Shown here piece after piece: positions 42,515-50,087 of a DNA stretch of 64,000 nt (position 1 is its first letter; every line of letters begins with the position of its first letter). The position numbers and the translations under genes were made by a program. Where the stretch lies: assembly GCA_023480885.1 (NCBI GenBank), contig JAMCWX010000075.1:62001-126000 (forward strand). Reading direction: 5' to 3'. Origin of the DNA: Chloroflexota bacterium. GTDB taxonomy: Bacteria; Chloroflexota; UBA6077; FW602-bin22; JACPRP01. A model generated the notes under the pieces. It was not told the DNA's origin. It made no database searches and saw only the letters and a program-made list of their open reading frames with translations.

Positions 42515-43792
42515 CTAATGCTGCCCTGGACGGGGTCGTCTCTGAACAGCCGTGCTCTTGCGCTCGTCACGCGGGTGCAAATGAACGAGTCGAGCGATCT
42601 TCAGTCCAAGGTGTAGAGCAAGCCGGTCCTCACCCCGTCGCAGGTCTACGTTCGCGATTTCCTCGATTCTTTGCAGGCGGTAGTACAAGGTCGCTCGATG
42701 CAGCGCAAGCTCGGTCGCAGTCGCCTTCGCGTCCCCCGCGTTGTCAAGATAGCGCTCCAGGGTTTCCACCAGACCATCGCCGCCAGGTTGCTCCAAGAGC
42801 ACGACCAGGCCAGGGTGCAGGGCATCTGCCGTTAGACTTTCAAGAGGAAGTTGCGAAAGCATCTGATAGATGCCCAACTGCCACCACGCTGCCACCGGGC
42901 CAAAGATGGGCGCGATTTCTGCCACTCTCGTGGCGCGCTGGGCCTGCAGATACGATTTCACCGAGTCAACTAACGATTGCTGTCCCTCACCGATGCCGAC
43001 AATCACCCTCCCGAGCCCAGTTTCAGCCAGGCGTTGCTCCATTGCGGAGTGAAGCCGATGTCCCAGGGCTAACACCTCGTCGTTATGACGCTTCAAATCG
43101 GGCCCCGTTGCTATAACAACGCCGTGATCAGTGCGAACCAGTTGCAAACACGTACGCAACGGTCTATTCCATCTTGCTTGGTCAAGTGTCTCTTCTACTG
43201 ATACTTGCAGGTCATCATCCCAGGTCTTTCCACTAGACAAAATGGGCCGGACAACCAGGACGAATACAGGAGATCCATCCACAAACATATCGCCTGTGAC
43301 CAGCTCATCCGCTGCGTACCTTCGAAGATCAGGCTGATCGGCAAGAAGGTCTCGCAACAGCTCTCGCTCGCGACTCCGCTTCAACTGTTTCAGCAGTTGC
43401 TCGTGATACAGAATGTTGCCCGCGGCTGAAGCCGCAATATTCACAACGCCAATCTCTTCCGATGTAAGCGTTTCATCGGGATCGATGACCCACAGGTATC
43501 CAAGAAGTGTGTCGCGGCAGCGTATGGGCACGCAAATACGAGCCAGGGTGCCGAGCTCGGGATTCGCGGGGATGCGTGTCGGGCCAGAAGCGGCTGTGAT
43601 GCCCAGGCTGTTGAGCCACTCCACCACTCTCTCAGGCACTCTTCGGCGAAGAATAGATGCCAATCGTCCGTCGTCGATTGCGCCCTCATGGGCACTATGA
43701 GTGAGCAACTGCATCTGAGTGTCATCGATGTTTACCGGACGCTGGATGCGACGAGCAAGTGAATCGGTGATGTCTTGGATATCAGTCATCAT
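42515..43792 (-). CDS. PucR/CdaR-family transcription regulator
   Basis: 425 residues. A GAF-like sensor (PIRCRDTLLGYLWVIDPDE) comes first, a CdaR GGDEF-like middle (VIVGIGEGQQSLVDSVKSYLQAQRA) next, and the PucR C-terminal HTH last (LERYLDNAGDAKATATELALHRATLYYRLQRIEEIANVDLR). Members respond to catabolic substrates such as purines, hydantoins or aromatic acids. It is convergent with the hyuAB-ligase genes and divergent from the 44156 unit, and could control either. Two ATG codons in tandem at 43792. Confidence 0.9.
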   Translation of the reverse strand: MMTDIQDITDSLARRIQRPVNIDDTQMQLLTHSAHEGAIDDGRLASILRRRVPERVVEWLNSLGITAASGPTRIPANPELGTLARICVPIRCRDTLLGYLWVIDPDETLTSEEIGVVNIAASAAGNILYHEQLLKQLKRSRERELLRDLLADQPDLRRYAADELVTGDMFVDGSPVFVLVVRPILSSGKTWDDDLQVSVEETLDQARWNRPLRTCLQLVRTDHGVVIATGPDLKRHNDEVLALGHRLHSAMEQRLAETGLGRVIVGIGEGQQSLVDSVKSYLQAQRATRVAEIAPIFGPVAAWWQLGIYQMLSQLPLESLTADALHPGLVVLLEQPGGDGLVETLERYLDNAGDAKATATELALHRATLYYRLQRIEEIANVDLRRGEDRLALHLGLKIARLVHLHPRDERKSTAVQRRPRPGQH

Positions 43793-44155
43793 GGGCCAAT
43801 AGTACTACATTGGTGCCCTGTCTTCAATATATTGCGTGCCTGGTGCATTAGACATTTATCGAATAACTTGGGGCAAAAAATCAGACAGTTGTCCATAGCA
43901 AGTACCGCCACCTGGGAGTATCCTCGACCGTGGGGAAATTACTCGCATCCGCCACTGTCTCATCACGTGCCAAGCGATGACAGGGGTGTGATGCGTATTC
44001 CTTTGCGCCTGCACCGATAAAGATCTCGCCAACGATGCTTACCCAAGTCCCGTTCTTGCAGCAGCCCTGGGTTACCCAATCTCCACAGCCCCACGTTGCT
44101 GTTGGGTTATCTCTGGGAGTGATTCGTTCAACGTGAAGCACAAAGGGAGGACACA
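43793..44155. other. 363-base regulatory intergenic region
   Basis: No credible gene. Contains the PucR promoter (43799-43827), the palindrome CAATATATTG (43825-43834), and, nearer the 44156 gene, three alternating ACCCA/TGGGT elements: ACCCA at 44041 and 44074, TGGGT at 44068 and 44103, plus ACAGC/GCTGT (44085-44102) inside the last pair. These allow alternative stems. Confidence 0.5.
43799..43827 (-). promoter_or_regulatory. Promoter of pucR-like gene, possibly leaderless
   Basis: On the minus strand TTGAAG (43822-43827), 17 bases, TACTAT (43799-43804). A start about seven bases past the -10 box falls on the first ATG at 43792. The palindrome CAATATATTG (43825-43834) overlaps the -35 box. 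Confidence 0.5.
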
Positions 44156-45184
44156 ATGAGCTTCAAAGTGGTCAATGCTTTTCATCTGCCTGACGCTGAC
44201 TTTGGCGAAAGGCTCCTCGAGCCCATGGGGGCAGAATTCGTTAGCGGCATGTGGCACACGGAAGATGAGATCATTACGAATGCCCACGATGCGGACGCCG
44301 TAATCTGCAGCACTACCCATCAACCCTTCAACCGGCGCGTGCTGGCGGCTCTTCCGAGATGCCGTATCGTTGCCAGCGCGGGCATAGGCTTCACCCTGGC
44401 GGACCTGGAAGCTGCTACGGACTTGGGGATAGTGGTTACCAATGTGCCTGACTACTGCCTCGACGAGGTCTCCGGTCGCGCCATCGCGTTCGTGATGGCT
44501 CTGGGCCACAGACTTATGCAGCTTGATAGAGCAGTAAAAGAACAACAAGCCTGTTTCCTTCTGGACCGCAAGGCATTGAAGGAGACTGCCTGGCCCATTT
44601 TCAGGATGCGTGACCAGACTCTGGGCATCATCGGCCTTGGAAAGATTGGAACCGTGACGGCCACAAAAGCTAAAGCTTTGGGTATGAGGGTCGTCGCCCA
44701 TGATCCCTACGTGCTCGACGGAGTGATGGAGAGCTGGGGTGTGAAGCCAGTTGATCTGGCTACACTTCTAAGAGAATCAGATTTCGTGAGCATTCACGCC
44801 CCCCTTACCTCAGAGACGCGCAAGATGTTCGGCGACGAGGAATTCAAGAGAATGAAGCCTACCGCGTACTTCATCAACGTCGCTCGTGGAGACTGCGTGG
44901 ACGAGGCAGCGCTTATCCGCGCTCTGCAGGAAGGCATGATCGCAGGCGCAGGATTGGATGTGACCGCGCAGGAGCCGATATCGGCAGATAACCCTTTGTT
45001 AAAGATGTCTAACGTTATTCTCACGGGGCATAGCGCCGCCTTTTCCGCATCGTCCGATCCTGAATTATGGATTAAGCCGATGACTCAGGTTATAATGGCA
45101 TTCAAGGGTCAATTCCCGCAGTACGCGGTAAACCCTGCGGTAAGGAAGAAGTGGCTGGATAAATGGGGCAAGGGACGAATCTGA
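44156..45184 (+). CDS. D-2-hydroxyacid dehydrogenase (NAD)
   Basis: 342 residues. The Rossmann motif GIIGLGKIG and the catalytic Arg (NVARGDCVDE), Glu (DVTAQEP) and His (ILTGHSAAFS) of the D-isomer 2-hydroxyacid family are all present. It would reduce a 2-oxo acid to the D-2-hydroxy acid or run in reverse. Downstream lie a 2-hydroxyacyl-CoA dehydratase-family protein, its activator and a CoA ligase. The order recalls clostridial ldhA/fldH-linked amino acid reduction, so a 2-oxo acid from leucine or an aromatic amino acid is a reasonable guess. Ribosome site AAAGGGAGGACACA. Confidence 0.9.
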   Translation: MSFKVVNAFHLPDADFGERLLEPMGAEFVSGMWHTEDEIITNAHDADAVICSTTHQPFNRRVLAALPRCRIVASAGIGFTLADLEAATDLGIVVTNVPDYCLDEVSGRAIAFVMALGHRLMQLDRAVKEQQACFLLDRKALKETAWPIFRMRDQTLGIIGLGKIGTVTATKAKALGMRVVAHDPYVLDGVMESWGVKPVDLATLLRESDFVSIHAPLTSETRKMFGDEEFKRMKPTAYFINVARGDCVDEAALIRALQEGMIAGAGLDVTAQEPISADNPLLKMSNVILTGHSAAFSASSDPELWIKPMTQVIMAFKGQFPQYAVNPAVRKKWLDKWGKGRI

Positions 45185-45230
45185 GGAGCGTGGACTAGCG
45201 TAGGGTCATAGTTCTGGGGGGATCAAAGAG

Positions 45231-46451
45231 ATGGCGACAGAAATCCAGGCCACAAAAACAATGAGAAAGATCATGGCCGATCATTTCTTCGAGTTGGACC
45301 GGGCGGCCAAAGATGGTCGCCCCAGGATTGCCTGGTGTACAAGCGTGGGGCCTGCCGAGTTGCTGCGGGGGATGGGGTTCCTGGTCTACTTCCCTGAGAA
45401 TCACGGCGCCATGCTGGGAGCCACGCGTATGGCAGCATCCTGTATTCCAAGGGCCAACTCTGTCGGCTACTCCCCTGATATCTGCTCGTATCTCACCAGT
45501 GACATCGGGGCCTATCTCATGAGGACCACGCCTCTGCAAAAGGCATACCAGATCGAGGCGGTTCCCCGACCGGACGTCCTGGTGTTCAATACCAACCAGT
45601 GCCGAGACGTGAAGGATTGGTTCGCCTGGTACGCCAGGGAGTTCAAGGTGCCGTTGATCGGGGTCCATTCCTACCACAATATCGGCGAGATAACCGACTT
45701 CGAGTTGCGTGACATCGCCAAGCAGATCGAGGGCTTGATCCCAACGCTGGAGGAGGTTAGCGGGGAGAAGTTCGACGTCGATCGTTTTCGAGATGCGGTC
45801 AGATTGTCGAGGGAAACCTCTCAACTGTGGCGAGCCTGCCTGGAGGCCGCCGCCGCGATTCCCTCTCCGTGGTCCTTTTTCGACGCCACGATTCACATGG
45901 GGCCAGCGGTAGTCGCTCGCGGCACGCAGGAAGCCGTAGACTATTATCGAATCCTCCTGGCCGAGCTGCAGCAGCGAATCCAGAACCAGGTGGCAGCGGT
46001 GGAAGGCGAGAGGCATCGCCTCTACTGGGAAGGCATGCCCATCTGGGGCAAGCTGCGGTCGCTTTCGGAGCTCTTCGCTTCGCTGAAGACCAGCGTGGTC
46101 GCCTCCACTTACTGCAACAGTTGGATCTTCGACCAATTGGATCCGGCGGAACCCTTCGAAAGCATGGCCCGCGCCTACACCGAGCTGTTCATCGTTCGAG
46201 ACGAGGCGTACAAAGAGCGGTACATCGAAAACTGCCACGATCTGTTCAGATTCGACGGCATCATCTTTCACGATGCCAAGACGTGTCCCAACAACACCAA
46301 CAACCGATATGGTATGCCTGCGAGGCTGGCGAAGAAGCTCGGTATCCCCGCGATCACGATCAATGGGGACTTGAGCGACCTGCGGTGCTACTCGGAGGAG
46401 CAGGCCAGAACCCAGATCGAGGCATTTATCGAACAGTTGGAAGGACGATGA
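45231..46451 (+). CDS. 2-Hydroxyacyl-CoA dehydratase / benzoyl-CoA reductase family subunit (HgdB type)
   Basis: 406 residues of the family that holds a [4Fe-4S] or double-cubane cluster and performs two-electron reductions or radical dehydration after ATP-driven activation. Visible features: WCTSVGPAELLRGMGF, Cys36, Cys71 (AASCIPRAN), Cys85 (SPDICSYL), Cys124 (TNQCRDVKDW) and KTCPNNTNNRYGMP. Only one such subunit is encoded, where dehydratases and class-I benzoyl-CoA reductases need two. One subunit plus activator also matches the double-cubane cluster protein pairs (YjiM/YjiL type). The dehydrogenase and ligase context favours acyl-CoA chemistry, but this is open. It overlaps the activator gene (ATGA). 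Confidence 0.82.
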   Translation: MATEIQATKTMRKIMADHFFELDRAAKDGRPRIAWCTSVGPAELLRGMGFLVYFPENHGAMLGATRMAASCIPRANSVGYSPDICSYLTSDIGAYLMRTTPLQKAYQIEAVPRPDVLVFNTNQCRDVKDWFAWYAREFKVPLIGVHSYHNIGEITDFELRDIAKQIEGLIPTLEEVSGEKFDVDRFRDAVRLSRETSQLWRACLEAAAAIPSPWSFFDATIHMGPAVVARGTQEAVDYYRILLAELQQRIQNQVAAVEGERHRLYWEGMPIWGKLRSLSELFASLKTSVVASTYCNSWIFDQLDPAEPFESMARAYTELFIVRDEAYKERYIENCHDLFRFDGIIFHDAKTCPNNTNNRYGMPARLAKKLGIPAITINGDLSDLRCYSEEQARTQIEAFIEQLEGR

Positions 46452-47215
46452 TTTACGTTGGCGTTGACGTGGGGTCGTCCAATACGAAGGTCGTTCTGCT
46501 AGAGGAAGATGGGAAACTGCTAGGCTCGGCAATCCGTCGTTCAGGCACCGATTTCTCCGCCGCTGCCGAGCTTTGTCTCGGCGATGCGCTGCGTGCTGCT
46601 TGTCTGGAGCGGGAATCCTGCGAAATGCGCACGGTGTCGACAGGGTATGGCCGCAGGAACGTCGCTTTCAGCGATGGTGACCGAACCGAGATAAGCTGCC
46701 ACGCCCGGGGATGTTTCCATTTTTTTCCTCAGGCAGCGACCATTATCGATATCGGCGGCCAGGACAACAAAGTGATTCAGCTTGACTACGCGGGACGCCG
46801 AACCGGCTTCAAGATGAACAGAAAGTGTGCAGCCGGGACTGGCGCTTTCCTGGAAGAGATGGCCCTGCGCCTGGATATTCCTCTGGGCGAATTGAATGGG
46901 CTAGCACAGCAGTCGACTGAGGTAGTGGAACTGGGCAGTTACTGCACGGTTTTCACAGCTACCGAAGTTCTGGAAAAGATCCGGCAAGGGCGAAAGGTAC
47001 CTGATATCGTCAAAGGCTTGTTCTTGTCGGTGGTCAAGAGGGTCCTCGAAATGGACTCGATGGGCGAGCGGGTAGTAATTACTGGAGGCGTCATCGCCTT
47101 CAATCCTTACCTGGCCACGATGTTGGAGGAGATAATCGAGCGCCCAGTGTTGGTGCCGCCCTATCCCCAACTGACAGGGGCCTGGGGGGCTGCGCTTCTC
47201 GCCTCGGAATTGTAG
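46448..47215 (+). CDS. ATP-dependent activator of the dehydratase-family enzyme (HgdC/BadF type)
   Basis: 255 residues with the ASKHA fold: MIYVGVDVGSSNTKVVLLE, IDIGGQDNKVI and VITGGV. Cys127 (NRKCAAGTGAF) and Cys166 (GSYCTVFT) lie at the positions that hold the interface [4Fe-4S] cluster in HgdC homodimers. It hydrolyses ATP to fire one low-potential electron into the partner encoded just upstream. The ATG overlaps the upstream stop codon, and the long frame beginning at 45827 is not the real start. Confidence 0.92.
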   Translation: MIYVGVDVGSSNTKVVLLEEDGKLLGSAIRRSGTDFSAAAELCLGDALRAACLERESCEMRTVSTGYGRRNVAFSDGDRTEISCHARGCFHFFPQAATIIDIGGQDNKVIQLDYAGRRTGFKMNRKCAAGTGAFLEEMALRLDIPLGELNGLAQQSTEVVELGSYCTVFTATEVLEKIRQGRKVPDIVKGLFLSVVKRVLEMDSMGERVVITGGVIAFNPYLATMLEEIIERPVLVPPYPQLTGAWGAALLASEL

Positions 47216-47260
47216 CCAAGGGAAGAACCGTCAATTCATTAGATCGACGAGGGAACGGAG

Positions 47261-48844
47261 ATGACAGTCAGCAGATGGATGCATATGGGGACTGCTCTCA
47301 AGATGAATGCCATTCACTATCCCGATAAGCTCGGATGGCAGGATAAGAGCAGGTCTTGCACCTTTAGGGAATGGAATGACAGGGCGTGCCGGCTAGCGAA
47401 TGGATTGCGGGGCATGGACATAGGCTACAAAGACCGATTCGCGGTGCTGGCCTATAACAGAGGGGAATGGATGGATATCTACGCCGGGGCGGCCAAAGGC
47501 GGACAGATCGCCGTTCCGCTGATGTTTCGCCTGGCGCCCGCCGATATCGAGTACATTGTCAATCACGCGGGATGCAAGGCGCTCATCGTCGAAGCGCCAT
47601 TCGTCGAGATGATAGATGGCATCCGAAAGCAGCTTCCCATTCCACCCGGGAATTATATCTACCTGGGAGACGGACCTGCTCCTGCAGGCTATGTTGGGTA
47701 TGAGGACTGGCTGAGCCAATCATCTCCCGATGAACAGGAGTATGTTGTCGATGCCGCCGATCCATGGGTGATTATGTATACATCGGGAACCACAGGGAGG
47801 CCCAAGGGAGTGGTGCGGTCGCACGAAAGCAACATGTCTCAGTATTACCTGGATATACTGAATATGGGTGTGCGTCCTACCGACAAGACGATGATGGTCA
47901 TGCCCATGTGTCACGTGAACTCCATCTTCTACTCTTTCCCTTATACCCTCGTCACCGCCCCTGTCTTTGTCTACAACATGGTCTCCTTCGATCCAGAGGA
48001 CCTGCTGCGGACCATCGACAGGTACAAGATTACCTTCACTTCTCTCGTGCCAACCCACTACGTAATGGTTTTGGCCCTGCCTGATGAGATCAAGAAGAGC
48101 GTCGATGTGTCCTCAATTCGCCAGTTGTTGATTTCCTCGGCCCCAGCGCGCAAAGAACTGAAACGGGCGATCATGGAATACTTCCAGAACGCGGAGTTGT
48201 GGGAGGCATATGGAACCACGGAAGGTGGCCTGGTGACCCTGTTGAGACCAGAGGATCAGTTCAAGAAACTGGGTTCCATCGGACGAGAGATCTTTGGGAT
48301 CGATCGCATCAAGATCCTGGATGAAAACAGGAACCCCGTGCCCGATGGCGAGATAGGCGAGCTGTTCTATCGTACTCCGCACCTGTTTACCGAATACTGG
48401 AGGGATCCGGAGAAGACTAAACAGGCATTCGAAGGGGGATGGTCTTCGGCAGGCGATATGGTTCGGCGAGATGAGGACGGGTATTACGTACTGGTAGATC
48501 GCAAGGCCAACATGATCATCACGGGAGGAGAAAACGTCTATCCCTCTGAGGTGGAGAGCGTGATTTGCTCCCATCCATCTGTTAGGGATGCAGCCGTCAT
48601 CGGAGTGCCTGATGCCAAGTGGGGCGAGGCTATCAAAGCGGTGGTGGTCCTCCACGATGGCTGGGAGGCGACACCAGATCTTGCCAAAGGCGTTATCGAC
48701 CACTGTCAGGGGAAGATAGCAAGTTTCAAGAAACCGAGGTCCGTGGACTTCATCAGGGATGAGGAAATGCCACGCACGGGCACAGGTAAGATATTACACC
48801 GCGTGCTAAGGGAGCGCTACGGTAAATGGAGCGATCAAAAGTGA
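47261..48844 (+). CDS. Acyl-CoA synthetase (AMP-forming), after the dehydratase genes
   Basis: 527 residues, ANL superfamily: MYTSGTTGRPKGVVRSHES, ELWEAYGTTEGG, SAGDMVRRDEDGYYVLVDRKANMIITGGENVYPSEVE and the catalytic Lys in MPRTGTGKILHRVLRE. It would activate the 2-hydroxy acid or its precursor as CoA thioester, taking the place of the CoA-transferase found in clostridial systems (inference). 45 bases after the activator, so likely the same operon. Distinct from the ligase at 40905. Confidence 0.92.
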   Translation: MTVSRWMHMGTALKMNAIHYPDKLGWQDKSRSCTFREWNDRACRLANGLRGMDIGYKDRFAVLAYNRGEWMDIYAGAAKGGQIAVPLMFRLAPADIEYIVNHAGCKALIVEAPFVEMIDGIRKQLPIPPGNYIYLGDGPAPAGYVGYEDWLSQSSPDEQEYVVDAADPWVIMYTSGTTGRPKGVVRSHESNMSQYYLDILNMGVRPTDKTMMVMPMCHVNSIFYSFPYTLVTAPVFVYNMVSFDPEDLLRTIDRYKITFTSLVPTHYVMVLALPDEIKKSVDVSSIRQLLISSAPARKELKRAIMEYFQNAELWEAYGTTEGGLVTLLRPEDQFKKLGSIGREIFGIDRIKILDENRNPVPDGEIGELFYRTPHLFTEYWRDPEKTKQAFEGGWSSAGDMVRRDEDGYYVLVDRKANMIITGGENVYPSEVESVICSHPSVRDAAVIGVPDAKWGEAIKAVVVLHDGWEATPDLAKGVIDHCQGKIASFKKPRSVDFIRDEEMPRTGTGKILHRVLRERYGKWSDQK

Positions 48845-48953
48845 GAAAAGTATTATCAAGCAATGTTGAAAATCGCTCTATGCCTGGCAATCTAACGGTG
48901 AGGCCACGGCAAGCGTGTCAGCCAGGGGTGTTGCAAATAGCGGAACACCATCC

Positions 48954-48982
48954 TTGACACCTCAGCATTGCACCAATATAAT
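48954..48982 (+). promoter_or_regulatory. Full-consensus sigma-70 promoter
   Basis: TTGACA (48954-48959), 17 bases, TATAAT (48977-48982): both hexamers and spacing are perfect. It should be a strong promoter for the 3-hydroxyacyl-CoA dehydrogenase, iorAB and perhaps the Liv genes. Such strength implies control by the structured leader or an operator. Confidence 0.85.
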
Positions 48983-49124
48983 GGTGGCGGCTTGAGGGCA
49001 GTCGTTCGTAAACGGTAGCGAGCTCGGGAGCGAGCTACTTGTTTGAAGGTTTTCGGTGACCTCTCACTCCCAATTTGTCCTGCGAGAATTGTCACCTGTA
49101 AGGATTCTCACTATCGCGACCTAC

Positions 49125-49140
49125 ATTACGCAGACGTAAT
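49125..49140 (+). promoter_or_regulatory. 16-bp palindrome, candidate operator
   Basis: ATTACGCAGACGTAAT: perfect 6-bp arms around four bases, 23 bases before the AAGGAGGT ribosome site of the 49180 gene. Size and form fit a TetR- or GntR-type operator; no matching regulator gene is adjacent. Confidence 0.45.
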
Positions 49141-49179
49141 AACAAACGTAGATGTAATAACAAGGAGGTTCCAGGTGAA

Positions 49180-50040
49180 ATGGCAATCCGTAAGGTCGGA
49201 GTAGTTGGATGCGGGCTAATGGGCTCGGGCATCGCGCAAACTTGCGCAGCGTCGGGCTATGATGTTGTAATCGCTGAGGTTAGTCAAGAGCTCTTGGACA
49301 AAGGCATGGACCGGCTGAGGGGCTTCCTTGCCGATGGAGTCAAGCGAGGCAAGATGACTCAGGAACAGGTGGATGCGATCCTGTCCCGCATCAAGCCAAC
49401 TGTTTCGCTTAAGGATTTTGCCGATCGCGATCTCATCGTCGAGGCCATCATCGAAAATATGGCCGAAAAACGCAAGCTCTATGCAGAGCTTGACAAGATA
49501 TGTCCTCCACATACCATCTTTGCTAGCAACACCTCTTCACTTACCATTATCGAGATGGCGGCCGCGACGAAACGGCTGGACCGATTCATCGGGCTCCACT
49601 TCTTCAACCCTGTGCCGTTGATGAAACTGGTCGAGGTGGTTAAGACTATTTGCTCCAGCGACGAAGTGATACAGGAGGCTAGAGCGTTCGCCGAATCGCT
49701 GGGCAAGAAGCCAGTTCTGGCGAAGGATACCCCTGGTTTCATAGTAAACCTTCTTCTCGTGCCCTACCTGCTGGACGCTGTGAGAGTCTACGAGAATGGC
49801 CTGGCCAGCAGGGAAGACATCGACACCGCTATGGTGCTGGGATGTGGCTATCCCATGGGGCCCTTGACGCTGCTCGATCTGGTGGGTCTGGATACCACTT
49901 ATTATATCGCGAACATCCTTTTCGAAGAGTTCAAAGAGCCGAAGTATGCTGCACCTCCGCTCATGAAACGAATGGTGCTGGCTGGGCAGCTTGGGCGCAA
50001 GAGTGGCAAAGGGTTCTACGATTACACCGAAAAGAAGTAG
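49180..50040 (+). CDS. 3-Hydroxyacyl-CoA dehydrogenase (3-hydroxybutyryl-CoA type)
   Basis: 286 residues. NAD motif GVVGCGLMGSGIAQTCA, then ASNTSSLTIIEMA, the catalytic His in GLHFFNPVPLMKLVEVV, DTPGFIVNLLLVPYL, and the C-terminal dimer domain (GCGYPMGPLTLLDLVGLDT). It interconverts 3-hydroxyacyl-CoA and 3-oxoacyl-CoA. ATG at 49180 after AAGGAGGTTCCAGGTGA. First gene behind a full-consensus promoter, followed 47 bases later by iorA. Confidence 0.95.
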   Translation: MAIRKVGVVGCGLMGSGIAQTCAASGYDVVIAEVSQELLDKGMDRLRGFLADGVKRGKMTQEQVDAILSRIKPTVSLKDFADRDLIVEAIIENMAEKRKLYAELDKICPPHTIFASNTSSLTIIEMAAATKRLDRFIGLHFFNPVPLMKLVEVVKTICSSDEVIQEARAFAESLGKKPVLAKDTPGFIVNLLLVPYLLDAVRVYENGLASREDIDTAMVLGCGYPMGPLTLLDLVGLDTTYYIANILFEEFKEPKYAAPPLMKRMVLAGQLGRKSGKGFYDYTEKK

Positions 50041-50087
50041 CGTTCTCGGCGTAGGTTTTCATTGACAAAGCACGACTGGGGGACCGC

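Larger units (their letters stand above)
48845..49179. other. 335-base promoter and leader region before the 49180 operon
   Basis: No gene. It holds the consensus promoter (48954-48982) and then a leader of about 190 bases. GTAGC-GA-GCTC-GG-GAGC-GA-GCTAC lies at 49015-49038. GGTGAC (49055-49060) can pair with GTCACC (49091-49096). GAGAAT (49084-49089) can pair with ATTCTC (49104-49109), whose loop includes the GTCACC. The palindrome ATTACG-CAGA-CGTAAT is at 49125-49140, and GTAATAACAA occurs twice near the ribosome site. Confidence 0.55.

Noticed and set aside
45195-46532. 445-codon minus-strand open frame
   Set aside because: Antisense of the conserved dehydratase-family gene; no domain seen.
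48977-49179. T-box leader before the 49180 operon
   Set aside because: The conserved AGGGTGGNACCGCG element and a terminator/antiterminator pair with U-tract are absent.
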